A stretch of DNA of 64,000 bases from AC-50 sp035640455 (GTDB lineage: Bacteria > Actinomycetota > Thermoleophilia > Gaiellales > Gaiellaceae). The position numbers were made by a program, and so were the translations under genes. The stretch's first letter is position 1; the number at the start of each line of letters is the position of its first letter. Below, piece after piece: positions 8,437-19,403 of the stretch. The notes beneath the pieces are model-generated. The model was not told where the DNA came from and ran no database searches. It was given only the letters and a program-made list of their open reading frames with translations. The DNA is taken from NCBI GenBank assembly GCA_035640455.1, contig DASQWB010000034.1, positions 1 to 64,000 of the forward strand, given 5' to 3'.

Positions 8437-8799
8437 TTAGCGGATACCCGTGTCGATCGAGAAGTCGACGCGGCGGAAGCGGTTCGCCATCACTCGCGCG
8501 CGGCTCGGCTCGAGCCCGCGGCCCACGCGCTGCTTCATCTGGAGTCGCACGGCGTAGAGGCCGGGCGCGAGCATCACGCGGTACCGGCCCAGGTCGTTCG
8601 TCGTCGCGCGCCGGACGACGCGGCCGTTCCGCCAGAACACGAGCGTCACGTTCTTCGCGGGCCCGTCGCAGGGCTGCTTGGCGGCGCATACCGGGACGAT
8701 CGGGCCGCGGGTCACAATCCCCCGCAGGCCGCTCGGGCTCGTGCCCGCACCCGCCGACGAGACGGCGGCGACAGCCGCCAGAGCAGCGAGAACGCGCAT
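8437..8799 (-). CDS. Secreted beta-sandwich protein (carboxypeptidase-regulatory-like)
   Basis: 120 residues with a signal peptide (MRVLAALAAVAAVSSAGAGT). The rest has the pattern of a carboxypeptidase-D regulatory/transthyretin-like fold: GLRGIVTRGPIVPVC, then TLVFWRNGRVVRRATTNDLG, then YRVMLAPGLYAVRL. Two cysteines (VCAAKQPC) may form a disulfide. Function unknown. A TATCCT hexamer (8813-8808) lies 8 nt before the ATG. Convergent with lipA. Confidence 0.65.
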   Translation of the reverse strand: MRVLAALAAVAAVSSAGAGTSPSGLRGIVTRGPIVPVCAAKQPCDGPAKNVTLVFWRNGRVVRRATTNDLGRYRVMLAPGLYAVRLQMKQRVGRGLEPSRARVMANRFRRVDFSIDTGIR

Positions 8800-8833
8800 C
8801 TCGACACAGGATACGCCCGCTCCCGCGAACGAA

Positions 8834-8861
8834 ACGGGGCCGGCGTTGTGGCCGGCCCCGT
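8834..8861 (-). terminator. Rho-independent-type terminator
   Basis: ACGGGGCCGGC (8834-8844) and GCCGGCCCCGT (8851-8861) form a perfect 11-bp GC-rich stem with a 6-nt loop. On the minus strand the stem is followed by GTTTCGTTCG. It lies 25 nt downstream of the frameshifted secreted-protein gene and should end its transcript. Confidence 0.75.
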
Positions 8862-8886
8862 CTCGTGCCGTCAGTTCGCCTTCGCC

Positions 8887-10941
8887 TTACGGCGTCAGCT
8901 TGCTGATCCGCGTCGACCAGTTGGGCGAGCGCGCTGCGCGGGCCCGGGCCGTGGCTTGCGCCGGCGCAGGTGCCGAGCAGGTTGTCGCCCGTGCCGCCCG
9001 CGAAGAACGGGCCGCCCCAGCCGGTGTAGTTGCACGTGTGGGCGATGTACTCGCTGGCGATCCAGATCGAGTTCCCGTCCACCGCGGCAGCGCCGTAGTC
9101 GCCCCAGCGCGTCCGCGGCGGATTGCCGCCCACCTGCTGCTTGTAGCTCGTGAAGCCGTCGTCCTGCGCGGCTCCTGTGCCACCGGTCACGACGTTCCAC
9201 GCGCCGACGCCGGCGCTGGCGTCGATCGGCGCGTAGGCGGCGCTCGGGTTGAGCGTGTCGCCCGTGGCCGTGAACGCCATCACGCCGCGGCCGCTGGCCG
9301 TGACCCCGATCGCCGGGTACGTGAAGTCGTAGCCGCTCGCGCCCAGGTAGCCCTGCTTCACGATGCTCCCCGCGTCCGGGTTGACGATGTACCACGCGAT
9401 GCCGGCCCGCTGCGCCCCGTCGTCCGGATTGAGCGCCGTGTCGAGCGCGCCCCACACCTTGCCGTTGGCGTACATCACCTGCTGCATGCGGGTGTCGTTC
9501 GAGTCGGGCCGCGAGATCACCTCGGCCCCCCGGGCGTGCGCCGTTGCGCTGACGAGCAGCTTCCAGCAGCCGGTCTGGCCGTTGAAGAGCAGCGTCGTCT
9601 CGTCGTTCAGGCAGAAGCCCTGCGGCACGGCCGTGGTCGGGGCGGTGCCCGAGCCGGGCTGCTGCTGCTTCGGCGGGACGCCGTACTGGCCGACGGTCAG
9701 GATCCTGTTGCTGAGGCTGAGGTTCGGCACGCCGTTCAGCGACGCCGTGTTCGTCAGCGTCCAGACGATGAGCTGGTTCGACGTCCGGGTGCCGGCAGTG
9801 TCGGCGACGGGCTTCTGCGCCTCGTCGGCGGCATTCGAGCTCAGGAGGTACTCGGTGCCGTTGTTCGCGAGGTTGAACTGCGACGTCCCCGGCGACTGCG
9901 CCGGCCAGACCGTGAAGCCCGGCTGCGTCGAGCCGGCGTCGCTCGGAGCGTTCACCATGCCCGAGGTGTCGATGTGCTGCATCGTCACGTTCGCGGCACC
10001 CGCGCCGAGCTGGGCCTTCGAGAGCGCGTAGATCTGCGCGCCCGAGAAGCCGTTGCAGCACCACGGATAGGCGTTCGTCGTGAGGTAGATCCCGTTCGCG
10101 TCGGCCCCGATATGCGGGTAGTCACCGAGGAACGGGCCAGGGTTCGCGCCACCGGTGTTCGTGCCGTCGTTCGTGACGTCGATCCGGTAGATGTTCCACG
10201 CTCCCGTCGGGTCCGACGTCTGGCTGACCGCGAGGTCGAGGTGGTTCACGAACGTGAACGCGCCGGTCGTCGGGTTCACCTCGAGCGTGAGCACAACGAG
10301 GAAGAAGCGCTGCGTCTGCGCGTCGTAGAGGCACGTCGGGTCGGTGACGAACGGCCCGCGGATGTTCCCGTGCGCCCGATCGATCGCCGGCGCGTAGCCG
10401 TAGAACGAGTTCAGGTCGACCGCGTGGTTCACGTTCCGCGGAAAGCCGCTCACGATGTTGGTGGACGTGTTGTCCGGAAGCGCCGACGCGCCTGTGGCCT
10501 GGCTGTAGACGTTGAGGACGTCGTTGACGGCCTCGACGACGTAGCCGTTCCCGACGCACATGCCCTGGTCAGGCGGCTCGACGGAGAACTGGTTCCCGCC
10601 GCGCGAGTAGCGCTGCTGGTAGTGGTTCAGGCCCTCGAAGCCGAAGTTGAACGTCGGGTTCGACTTCGCCTTCTTGCCGCTGGCGACGGACGGGCCGCGG
10701 CCGACGCCGTTCGAGAGGCTGATCGTCCCGTCATACGGGTCGGGCCCTTCGTCGCTGTCCTCGCCGGTCGGGAACTCGTACTGGGTGCCATCGCCTGCGC
10801 TCGGCGCGAAGTCGCCCGTCTGGGCCGAGCCGGTCCCGCCGATCGGAATCTGCCGCGACTCCGCCATGGCCGCCGAAGCGAGCCAGAAGGAGACCGCAGC
10901 GACGAGACGACCAGCAGGCCGAGCCGTCGGAAGGTGCTCAT
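8887..10941 (-). pseudogene. Large secreted protein of unknown function, two frameshifts
   Basis: If repaired, a secreted protein of about 684 residues with no domain I recognise. Repeated Gly/Asn/Thr-rich strands suggest a beta-propeller or beta-sandwich. ATG 10941 begins MSTFRRLGLLVV, and the matching signal-peptide rest (VAAVSFWLASAAMAESRQ) is in another frame; one base seems missing in 10903-10912. The main frame then stays open to about 8925. There one extra G in the run 8923-8925 throws off the natural end NWSTRISKLTP and stop at 8887. A good promoter and terminator flank it, which favours sequencing error over decay. Confidence 0.65.
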
Positions 10942-11008
10942 CCTCAAGATTTCCTCCCCTTGCGCTGACGAGGGAGCCCCCCACGGGCGCCCTCATGTAC
11001 GACGCGGT

Positions 11009-11036
11009 ATTGTGCCGCGTAGATCGACTTTGTCAA
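11009..11036 (-). promoter_or_regulatory. Promoter of the large secreted-protein gene
   Basis: On the minus strand a consensus TTGACA (11036-11031) is followed after 16 nt by CACAAT (11014-11009). The predicted start, near 11002, gives a leader of about 60 nt to ATG 10941, with GGGGAGG upstream. This supports the 10941 start over the longer open frame to 10996. Confidence 0.65.
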
Positions 11037-11068
11037 GAGAGCGTCCCGGAGGCTGCCTCTTCTCCTGC

Positions 11069-11108
11069 GTCTGGAGGGCGTACGTGACGCCTAGGTCGAC
11101 CTCCAGAC
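11069..11108. other. Nested inverted repeat downstream of fumarase
   Basis: GTCTGGAGG (11069-11077) pairs perfectly with CCTCCAGAC (11100-11108). Inside lies a second hairpin, GGCGT-acgtg-ACGCC. It sits in the 157-nt gap between fumC and the next promoter. No T-run follows on the minus strand, so it may be a 3-prime-end structure or a factor-dependent terminator. Confidence 0.4.
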
Positions 11109-11193
11109 ATCCGCGGCCCTACGCGCGTCGCTGCGAGGACGCCGAAGTGCGTCTCGGCCGCGGTCGCCAAACCAGCATGACACTGACGGCGCC

Positions 11194-12525
11194 TTACGAC
11201 GAGTGAGGCTTCGCCATCGCGCGGTAGTCGAGCGCGCGGTCGAGGATCTCCTCGTCCACACCCGCCTCGCGCGCGACCTCCCGTAGCGGCCGGCCGGACG
11301 ATGCAGACTCCTTGACGATCTCGGTCGCCCGGTCGTAGCCGATGTACGGGTTGAGCGCCGTCGCCGCCGAGAGCGTCAGCTCGGCGTAGCGCTCGCACGT
11401 CTCGCGGTTCGCCTCGATCCCGTCCACGCACTTCTCCGCGAGCAGCCGCGACGCGTTCGCGAGCAGCTTGATCGACTGGAGCAGGTTGCGGGCCATGAGC
11501 GGCACGAACACGTTGAGCTCGAAGTGGCCCTGCAGGCCGCCGATCGCGATCGCCTGGTCGTTCCCGATCACCTGCGCCGCGACCTGCGTCACGACCTCCG
11601 GGATGACCGGATTGACCTTGCCCGGCATGATCGAGCTTCCTTTCTGCAGCTCGGGGAGCCGGATCTCCGCGAGGCCCGCCCGCGGCCCGGATCCCATCAG
11701 CCGCAGGTCGTTGGCGATCTTCGTCAGCGAGACCGCGACCGTCTTCAGCGCGCCGGAGGCCTCGACGAGGGCGTCTCGCGCCGCCTCCGCCTCGAAGGGA
11801 TCGGCGGGAGCCCCGATCGTGAGCCCGGTCTCCTCTGCGAGACGCGCGCGCACGCGAGCCGCGAACTCGGGATGCGTGTTCAGCCCCGTGCCGACGGCCG
11901 TGCCGCCGAGCGGGATCTGGCCCAGCCGCTCGAGCGTCGAGCCGACGCGGTCAAACCCCTGCCGCACCTGCGCCGCATAGCCGCCGAACTCCTGGCCCAG
12001 CGTCACCGGGACGGCGTCCATGAGGTGCGTCCGGCCCGACTTGACGACGTCGTCGAACTCGGCCGCCTTCGCCTGGAGCGACTCGGCGAGCTGCCGGAGC
12101 GCGGGCAGCAGGTCGTTCACGATCTCGTCCAACGCGGCGAGGTGGACGGCCGAGGGGAACACGTCGTTCGACGACTGGCCCATGTTGACGTCGTCGTTCG
12201 GGTGCACGTCCTCACCGGCGAGCGAGGCGATCACCTCGTTCGCGTTCATGTTCGAGGATGTCCCGGAGCCGGTCTGGAAGACGTCGATCGGAAACTGGTC
12301 GTCGAGCTCACCGACCGCGAGACGGTCGCCTGCGGCGGCGATGCGCTCGGCCTTGTCGGGGTCGAGGAGGCCGAGCCCCGCGTTCACCCGCGCAGCCCCG
12401 GCCTTGATCCGGCCGAGCCAGCGTGCGACCGGCGCCGGAATCGGCTCGCCGGACACGGGGAAATTGTCGACGGCCTTGCGCGTCTCCATGCCCCACAGCT
12501 CCTCGTCGCGAGAGATGCTCCGCAC
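11194..12525 (-). CDS. fumC: Class II fumarate hydratase
   Basis: Interconverts fumarate and malate in the TCA cycle. The 443 residues include TGSGTSSNMNANEVIA, VHPNDDVNMGQSSNDVFPSA, SGRTHLMDAVPVTLGQEF and the signature GSSIMPGKVNPVIPE with its catalytic Ser. The N-terminus is shorter than in E. coli, beginning just before LWGMETRKAVDNF. GTG 12525 is supported by a TAGACT hexamer (12538-12533) exactly 7 nt upstream and by a stop codon six codons further upstream. Confidence 0.93.
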   Translation of the reverse strand: MRSISRDEELWGMETRKAVDNFPVSGEPIPAPVARWLGRIKAGAARVNAGLGLLDPDKAERIAAAGDRLAVGELDDQFPIDVFQTGSGTSSNMNANEVIASLAGEDVHPNDDVNMGQSSNDVFPSAVHLAALDEIVNDLLPALRQLAESLQAKAAEFDDVVKSGRTHLMDAVPVTLGQEFGGYAAQVRQGFDRVGSTLERLGQIPLGGTAVGTGLNTHPEFAARVRARLAEETGLTIGAPADPFEAEAARDALVEASGALKTVAVSLTKIANDLRLMGSGPRAGLAEIRLPELQKGSSIMPGKVNPVIPEVVTQVAAQVIGNDQAIAIGGLQGHFELNVFVPLMARNLLQSIKLLANASRLLAEKCVDGIEANRETCERYAELTLSAATALNPYIGYDRATEIVKESASSGRPLREVAREAGVDEEILDRALDYRAMAKPHSS

Positions 12526-12546
12526 CTCCGCGAGTCTAGCCCTGGG

Positions 12547-12720
12547 TCAGGCAATTGGGCGGAGCTTCCGGGCCTCGGGCGGCCGCTCGCGGAGCGAGCC
12601 ACGGATGGGCTCGTCGAGATCCCTCGACGCCGCCCAGCCGAGGTAGCCACAGCGCGGGCACTCGTCGTCGCGGTAGTCGCGCTGCTTCCTGCACCGAAGG
12701 CACTCGACGATCTGGCCCAT
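12547..12720 (-). CDS. Small zinc-ribbon protein
   Basis: 57-residue ORF beginning MGQIVECLRCRKQRDYRDDE followed by CPRCGYLGWAAS, two CxxC knuckles typical of a single rubredoxin-like zinc ribbon. The tail is rich in Arg and Pro. It lies between fumC and the ferredoxin reductase on the same strand. The composition and cysteine spacing argue that it is real, but the function is unknown. Confidence 0.6.
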   Translation of the reverse strand: MGQIVECLRCRKQRDYRDDECPRCGYLGWAASRDLDEPIRGSLRERPPEARKLRPIA

Positions 12721-12771
12721 GCGCTGGAGATCGGCCTCGCCGGAGCGGCTGCGAGCCCTCGTCCGGGCGAT

Positions 12772-13782
12772 TCAGTCGGTCGAGTACTTCGGCTGGACCT
12801 TCTCGCCGCGGATCTGCGCGACGGCGTTGTTGGCGGCGATCGCCGCCTCGCCCATGCCAATCGTGATCAGCGTGATCTTGCCCGGATAGCCGGCGACGTC
12901 GCCGGCCGCGAAGACGCGCGGCAGGTTCGTCTCGCACGTCGTCGGGTCGATCTTGATCTGCCGCTTGCCCTCGAGCTCGAGGCCCCACTCGGCGATCGCG
13001 CCGAGGTGCGAATGGAAGCCGAGCAGCGTGATCAGCGCGTCGCATTCGACCTCGAAGTGCTCGTTCGTCGAGACGTTCTCGATCGTGACCGCCTCGATGT
13101 GCCCGTCGCCGTGGATCTCGCGCACCTCGCACGGGACGAGGATCCGGACCCGTCCTTGGCCCTCGAGCTCCCTCGCCTCGTTGACCGACGACTCGAGCGC
13201 ACGGAAGCGCTCGCGCCGGTGGACGACGGCGATCGGATGCCGCGCGGTGTCCTGGAGCCCGAGCACCCAGTCGAGCGCCGAGTCGCCGCCGCCGACGATG
13301 ACGCACGTCCGGTCGCGGAAGACGTCCTTCTCGCGGACGAAGTAGTGGAGGCCCCTGCCCTCCCAGTCGTCGATGCCCTCGATCCCGAGCTTGCGCGGCT
13401 CGAATGCGCCGTGTCCCGCCGTGATGATGAGCGCACGGCTGAGGTACGTCTTGTCGGCGCTCGTCCCGACCGCGAGCAGCTCCTCGCCGTTCTGGGAGAC
13501 GCGCTCCAGCTTCTGCACCTCCTCGCCGAGGTGCACCTCGGCGCCCCACTGGAGCCCCTGCTCGGCGCAGAGCTCGACGAGGTCCCGCCCGAGGATCTTC
13601 GGGTGCCCCGCGACGTCGTAGACGTGCTTCTCGGGGTAGACCGCCGCGACCTGGCCGCCGAGCTGCTCGATCGAGTCGACGATCCGAACCGAGGCGTCCC
13701 GGTGGCCGGCGTAGTAGGCGGCGGCGAGGCCGGCCGGCCCGGCCCCGAGGATCGTGATGTCGACGACGCCGTCGGCCGCCAT
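12772..13782 (-). CDS. Ferredoxin-NADP reductase, thioredoxin-reductase-like
   Basis: 336-residue flavoprotein of the type that moves electrons between NADPH and ferredoxin (YumC class). FAD motif TILGAGPAGLAAAYYAGHRD and a second Rossmann motif VIVGGGDSALDWVLGL are present. The FAD-linked segment is LPRVFAAGDVAGYPGKITLI. There is no CxxC between the domains, which separates it from true thioredoxin reductases. The frame is open to 13845, but ATG 13782 (MAADGVVDITILGAG) fits the family; TACCAT lies 9 nt upstream. Confidence 0.85.
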   Translation of the reverse strand: MAADGVVDITILGAGPAGLAAAYYAGHRDASVRIVDSIEQLGGQVAAVYPEKHVYDVAGHPKILGRDLVELCAEQGLQWGAEVHLGEEVQKLERVSQNGEELLAVGTSADKTYLSRALIITAGHGAFEPRKLGIEGIDDWEGRGLHYFVREKDVFRDRTCVIVGGGDSALDWVLGLQDTARHPIAVVHRRERFRALESSVNEARELEGQGRVRILVPCEVREIHGDGHIEAVTIENVSTNEHFEVECDALITLLGFHSHLGAIAEWGLELEGKRQIKIDPTTCETNLPRVFAAGDVAGYPGKITLITIGMGEAAIAANNAVAQIRGEKVQPKYSTD

Positions 13783-13862
13783 GTCGCGGAAATGGTAGTC
13801 GGCCCTAGCGATTACCCCGGTGACGCGAGAAGATGGACAGGGCATCGACCAGAGGAGGCCTC

Positions 13863-14198
13863 ATGGCAGATCTCGTGCAAGTCTTCGCGCAACCCGGTCC
13901 GCTCCCGCTCAACAACACGGTTCAGATCGAGAGCAACGAGCCGGCGATCGTCACGCTGGCCGGCTCCGTCTGGGCCCCCAATCCGAACTTCACGATCGGC
14001 ATCGCGCTCTCGATCGACGGCTCGGTGGCGGGAACCGCTCGGATCTACGCCAACGCGTCAGCCATGCACCTCGCTGTCGTCCCGATGGTGTTCTCGTACA
14101 CCTTCTCGATCGGCCCGCACACCTTCGATCTCGCCTACCTCACCGGCGACGAGACGAGCGACGGAAACGACTACTACGTCGTGACCGTGCAGTACTAG
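13863..14198 (+). CDS. Hypothetical beta-rich protein
   Basis: 111 residues, no signal peptide, no family recognised. Alternating hydrophobic strands (NTVQIESNEPAIVTLAGSVW, FTIGIALSIDGSVAGTARIY, FSYTFSIGPHTFDLAYLTG) suggest one beta-sandwich. ATG 13863 is chosen over 13833 because AGAGGAGG lies 4 nt before it. Divergent from the reductase. Confidence 0.6.
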   Translation: MADLVQVFAQPGPLPLNNTVQIESNEPAIVTLAGSVWAPNPNFTIGIALSIDGSVAGTARIYANASAMHLAVVPMVFSYTFSIGPHTFDLAYLTGDETSDGNDYYVVTVQY

Positions 14199-14278
14199 GA
14201 AGCCGCCGGTCGCGGTCCGCCACGCCATCCCGGTCGAAGACCTGAGACGCGCGAGAGGGTACTAGGCGCTGCTAGAGC

Positions 14279-14692
14279 CTAGGCCCCGCAACCGGAGCCG
14301 CAGCCGCCGGTCGCCTCGGGCGCCTCGGCGCCCTCCTCGACCTGGAAGGAGTGCCCGCAGCCGCACGAGGAGACGGCGTTCGGATTGTTGATCGCGAAGC
14401 CGGAGGCCTCGATCGAGTCGACGTAGTCGATCTCGGCGCCGCGCAGGTACGGAGCGCTGAACGGGTCGACCACGACGTCGACGCCGTGCATCGTCAGCTC
14501 GACGTCGCCCTCCTGCGAGCCGCGGTCGAATCCGAGCCCGTACTGGAAGCCGGAGCAGCCCCCGCCCTGGATCGCGACCCGCAGCACGCTCACGTCCTCC
14601 TCCTCGGCGAGCAGCTGCTTGATCTTCGTCGCCGCGCGCTCCGTGACGGTGAGCAAGGGCGTGGTCGCCAACGGGCGCTCGGTGATCTCCAT
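14279..14692 (-). CDS. erpA: A-type iron-sulfur carrier protein (ErpA/IscA-like)
   Basis: 137-residue carrier that delivers Fe-S clusters to apoproteins. The three ligand cysteines are in GGGCSGFQYGL and SSCGCGHSF. A family-typical core (LTVTERAATKIKQLL) is followed by an unusual Cys-containing tail (GGCGSGCGA). ATG 14692 has a TACGAT hexamer (14705-14700) 7 nt upstream. It is divergent from the nuo operon, whose many clusters would need such a carrier. Confidence 0.9.
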   Translation of the reverse strand: MEITERPLATTPLLTVTERAATKIKQLLAEEEDVSVLRVAIQGGGCSGFQYGLGFDRGSQEGDVELTMHGVDVVVDPFSAPYLRGAEIDYVDSIEASGFAINNPNAVSSCGCGHSFQVEEGAEAPEATGGCGSGCGA

Positions 14693-14855
14693 GGGTCGCA
14701 TCGTAGCAGCGAAGACTCGGGACGGAAGCCGCCCGAGAGAGCGCGAGAGCCGACGACTTTGTAACAGGCGTCTCAGGCACGGTTGAGCGGTTTTCAGCGC
14801 AGCTCGTGGCGGTAGTCTGGTCTGGTAAGTTGCGTCGTCTCCGCGGGAGGATCGC

Positions 14856-15218
14856 GTGCTCCACAACTGGCTGCCCTTCCTGATCTACGGAGGGTTTGCG
14901 CTCGCGATTCCGGTCTCGATGATCGTCGCGTCGTTCGTGTTCGCGCAGCGGCCGGCGAGGCGCACGCGCGCCCGCACGATTCCCTTCGAGTCGGGCGTCT
15001 CTCGGGGGCCGCTCCCGCAGCAGCGCTTCACGATCAGCTTCTACCTGACGGCGATGCTCTTCATCGTCTTCGACATCGAGATCGTCTTCCTCTATCCGCT
15101 CGCGGTCGTGCTGCACCAGCTTGCCTGGTTCGGCTTCCTCGAGCTCGCCTTCTTCGTCGCGATCCTCGTCGTCGCCTACGTCTACGTGTGGCGGAAGGGA
15201 GCGCTCGAGTGGCAGTGA
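14856..15218 (+). CDS. nuoA: NADH-quinone oxidoreductase subunit A
   Basis: Small membrane subunit of complex I (120 residues, three transmembrane helices: about 7-29, 65-87, 92-112). The conserved cytoplasmic loop holds [11 protein letters not shown]; the cysteine usual in this loop (YECG) is replaced by Ser. [14 protein letters not shown] is the conserved second helix. GTG 14856 follows GGGAGG by 5 nt. First gene of a 14-gene operon in the canonical A-N order. Confidence 0.93.
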   Translation: MLHNWLPFLIYGGFALAIPVSMIVASFVFAQRPARRTRARTIPFESGVSRGPLPQQRFTISFYLTAMLFIVFDIEIVFLYPLAVVLHQLAWFGFLELAFFVAILVVAYVYVWRKGALEWQ

Positions 15219-15793
15219 GCGAGCCTCCGAAGCTGCGCCGGTACGGGCTCAAGTCGGAACGCATCCTCTGGCCCGGCAAGGGGCCGAGCTCGTTCGAGGA
15301 GGAGGTCGCGGGACTCGAGGAGCGGCTCGGGCTGACGACGCTCGAGAAGGCGGTCGCGTGGGCGCAGACGAAGTCGATGTGGCCCGACACGTTCGGGCTC
15401 GCGTGCTGCGCGATCGAGATGATGGCGATCGTCTCGGCGCGCTACGACATCGCGCGCTTCGGGATGGAGGCCTTCCGCTCGTCGCCGCGCCAGGCCGACC
15501 TGCTGATCGTCTCCGGTCGCGTCGCGCACAAGATGGCCGCGCCGCTCCGCCAGATCTACGACCAGATGCTCGAGCCCAAGTGGGTGATCGCGATGGGCGC
15601 GTGCGCCTCGTCAGGCGGGATGTTCAACAACTACACGACCCTTCAGGGCGTGGACAAGATCGTCGCCGTCGACGTCTACGTCCCCGGCTGCCCGCCGCGG
15701 CCGGAGGCGCTGATGGAGGGCATCCTCCGGCTGCACGAGCGCGTGCTGGCGGGGATCCCGCCGGCCTACGAGGTGCGAGGAGTCGCCTCTTGA
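15209..15793 (+). CDS. nuoB: NADH-quinone oxidoreductase subunit B
   Basis: Peripheral-arm subunit that binds the terminal [4Fe-4S] cluster N2 near the quinone site. The 194 residues carry the N2 ligands in GLACCAIEM (two adjacent Cys), MGACASSGG and [11 protein letters not shown] 15209 overlaps the nuoA stop by 10 nt; GAAGGGAG lies 7 nt upstream. Confidence 0.95.
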   Translation: MAVSEPPKLRRYGLKSERILWPGKGPSSFEEEVAGLEERLGLTTLEKAVAWAQTKSMWPDTFGLACCAIEMMAIVSARYDIARFGMEAFRSSPRQADLLIVSGRVAHKMAAPLRQIYDQMLEPKWVIAMGACASSGGMFNNYTTLQGVDKIVAVDVYVPGCPPRPEALMEGILRLHERVLAGIPPAYEVRGVAS

Positions 15794-16335
15794 GCTGGGA
15801 GCACGTGCCCGGCTACATGGGCGAGCAGCACGCGCACGGCGAGCAGACGGTGGTCGTCGAGCCGAAGCAGCTCGTCGAGGCGGCGCTCCATCTCCGCGAC
15901 GAGGAGGGCTTCTCGTTCCTCGCCGACATCGCGACCGCCGACTACCTCGGCTGGGGGCAGAAGGGCGTCGCCGGGTACATCGGCACGGTCACGGGCCGCG
16001 ACCTCAACCGGCCCGGCTCGCAGGGGCTGCAGACGATGCCGGAGCTCAAGCCGAAGCGCTTCTCGGTCAGCTACCACCTCCTGGCGCTGCGGCCGGGCGC
16101 ACCCCGTCTGCGGCTCCAGGTGTGGATCGAGGACGGCGAGCCGGTGCCGAGCCTCGTCGAGGTCTGGCCAACAGCGGACTGGCACGAGCGGGAGGCCTAC
16201 GACCTGATGGGGATCCGGATCGAGGGGCACCCGAACCTCGCGCGGATCCTGATGGACGACGACTGGGAGGGGCACCCGCTGCGCAAGGACTACCCGATCG
16301 GCGGCGAGCCCGTCCGCTTCTCGAGCGACGAATAG
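15790..16335 (+). CDS. nuoC: NADH-quinone oxidoreductase subunit C
   Basis: 30-kDa subunit of the hydrophilic arm (181 residues), with the family signature [16 protein letters not shown] and [15 protein letters not shown] 15790 overlaps the nuoB stop in a TTGA arrangement, indicating coupled translation; an internal ATG at 15817 is the alternative. Not fused to nuoD here. Confidence 0.9.
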   Translation: MSWEHVPGYMGEQHAHGEQTVVVEPKQLVEAALHLRDEEGFSFLADIATADYLGWGQKGVAGYIGTVTGRDLNRPGSQGLQTMPELKPKRFSVSYHLLALRPGAPRLRLQVWIEDGEPVPSLVEVWPTADWHEREAYDLMGIRIEGHPNLARILMDDDWEGHPLRKDYPIGGEPVRFSSDE

Positions 16336-17636
16336 TGGCGATCGCTCCCGAGAAGCCGCGCGCACGCGAGTGGCCGCTCGTCGGCCCGCCGATCTACGAG
16401 GGCAGTCGCATTCCGTCGCCGATCCCGACCGTGCTCCGGGTTTCGGACGAGCTACGCGAGGCGGGCGACATCCTCCAGGTCAACTTCGGGCCCAACCATC
16501 CCTCGATGCACGGCGTGCTCCGCCTGGTCGTCGACCTGAACGGCGAGGAGGTGGTGGGGCTCGCCGCGGTGATCGGCTACCTCCACACGGGCTTCGAGAA
16601 GAACATGGAGCAGAAGACGTGGTGGAAGGCGATCACGTACCCGGAGCGGATCGACTACGTCGCGTTCCAGAACAACGAGTACGTCTTCGTCGCCGCGATC
16701 GAGAAGCTGCTCGGGATGGAGATCCCGCCGAAGGCGGTCTGGATGCGGACGCTCCTCTGCGAGCTGAACCGGATCCACTCGCATCTGATCTGGCTCGGCA
16801 CGTCGGGCCTCGAGCTCGGCGCGATCTCGATGTTCTGGTACGCGTTCCGCGAGCGGGAGCAGATCCTCGACCTGTTCGAGCTCGTCGCGGGCTACCGCAT
16901 GCACACGCGCTACTTCCAGGCCGGCGGGCTCGCCGAGGACGTGCCCCGCGGCTTCTACCCGGAGTGCCGCAAGTTCGTCGAGTGGATGCCGAAGGCGATC
17001 GACGACTACGAGGCGATGCTCTCGCGGAACGAGATCTGGCTCGAGCGGACGAAGGGGATCGGGCTCCTCTCGGCCGAGGACGCGATCGCGCTCGGCCAGT
17101 CGGGGCCGGTGCTACGCGCCTCGGGGGTCGACTGGGACCTGCGGAAGGCGCAGCCGTACCTCGCCTATGACCAGGTCGACTTCCGCGTCCCCGTCTACAC
17201 GCACGGCGACGTCTACGACCGCTACCGCGTGCACATCGACGAGATGCGGCAGTCGACGCGGATCGTCGCGCAGTGCCTCGACGTGCTCGAGGGGATGGAG
17301 GGCGAGCCGTGGATCAGCGACGACCGCAAGGTCGTCCTGCCGCCGCGCGAGGAGCTCCACACCTCGATGGAATCCCTCATCCACCACTTCAAGATCGTCA
17401 CCGAGGGCTACCGCGTCCCCGAGGGCGAGGTCTACGTCGCGATCGAGGCGCCGCGCGGCGAGATGGGCTGCTACGTCGTCTCGGACGGCGGCCCGCGCCC
17501 GTGGCGGGTGAAGTTCCGCGGCTCCTCCTTCGTCGCGCTCGAGGCGACGGCGACCTGCATGCGGAACGCGCTCGTCGCCGACCTGATCGCGATCGTCGGC
17601 TCGCTCGACACTGTCATGGGGGAAGTGGATCGGTGA
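16335..17636 (+). CDS. nuoD: NADH-quinone oxidoreductase subunit D
   Basis: 49-kDa subunit, 433 residues, which with NuoB forms the quinone-binding pocket. NFGPNHPSMHGVLR contains the conserved His of the quinone site, and GYLHTGFEKNMEQKT and the C-terminal APRGEMGCYVVSDG are typical. GTG 16335 shares one base with the nuoC stop. Confidence 0.95.
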   Translation: MAIAPEKPRAREWPLVGPPIYEGSRIPSPIPTVLRVSDELREAGDILQVNFGPNHPSMHGVLRLVVDLNGEEVVGLAAVIGYLHTGFEKNMEQKTWWKAITYPERIDYVAFQNNEYVFVAAIEKLLGMEIPPKAVWMRTLLCELNRIHSHLIWLGTSGLELGAISMFWYAFREREQILDLFELVAGYRMHTRYFQAGGLAEDVPRGFYPECRKFVEWMPKAIDDYEAMLSRNEIWLERTKGIGLLSAEDAIALGQSGPVLRASGVDWDLRKAQPYLAYDQVDFRVPVYTHGDVYDRYRVHIDEMRQSTRIVAQCLDVLEGMEGEPWISDDRKVVLPPREELHTSMESLIHHFKIVTEGYRVPEGEVYVAIEAPRGEMGCYVVSDGGPRPWRVKFRGSSFVALEATATCMRNALVADLIAIVGSLDTVMGEVDR

Positions 17637-18083
17637 TCGACGAGATCAGGCAGGTGGCGGCGCAGTATCCGGTCGCGCGCTCGGCGATCCTGCCGGCGCT
17701 TCGGATCGCGCAGGAGCGCCACGGCGGCTGGCTGCCGCCCGAGGCCTTCGAGGAGGTGGGCGAGGCGCTCGACCTCACGCCCGCTTACTGCAAGGCGGTC
17801 GCGTCCTTCTACGACATGTTCCACCTGGACCCGGTCGGTCGGCACCTCGTCGAGATCTGCACAAACGTCTCGTGCGCGCTCGTCGGCGCGCAGCAGGTCG
17901 TGGAGGCCTTCGAGGAGGAGCTCGGCGTGGGGCCGGGTGAGACGACCGACGACGGCGCGGTGACGCTGCGGACGATCGAGTGCGCCGGCGGCTGCGGGTG
18001 GGGGACGGTCGTCGTCGTCGACCACCGCTACCGCGAGCCGGTGCGCGCCGAGGACGTCCCGCGGATCGTGCAGGAGCTACGCG

Positions 18084-18094
<11 letters not shown>
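17633..18094 (+). CDS. nuoE: NADH-quinone oxidoreductase subunit E
   Basis: 24-kDa subunit with the [2Fe-2S] cluster N1a (153 residues). The four ligands are in ICTNVSC (C-x4-C) and ECAGGCG (C-x3-C). The N-terminal helical bundle shows SAILPALRIAQERHGGWLP. GTG 17633 overlaps the nuoD stop by 4 nt. Confidence 0.94.
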
Positions 18095-19400
<1,306 letters not shown>

Positions 19401-19403
19401 AAT

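Noticed and set aside
11524..14184. An 886-codon open frame antisense to fumarase and the ferredoxin reductase
   Set aside because: Composition artefact; both opposing genes have clear family motifs.
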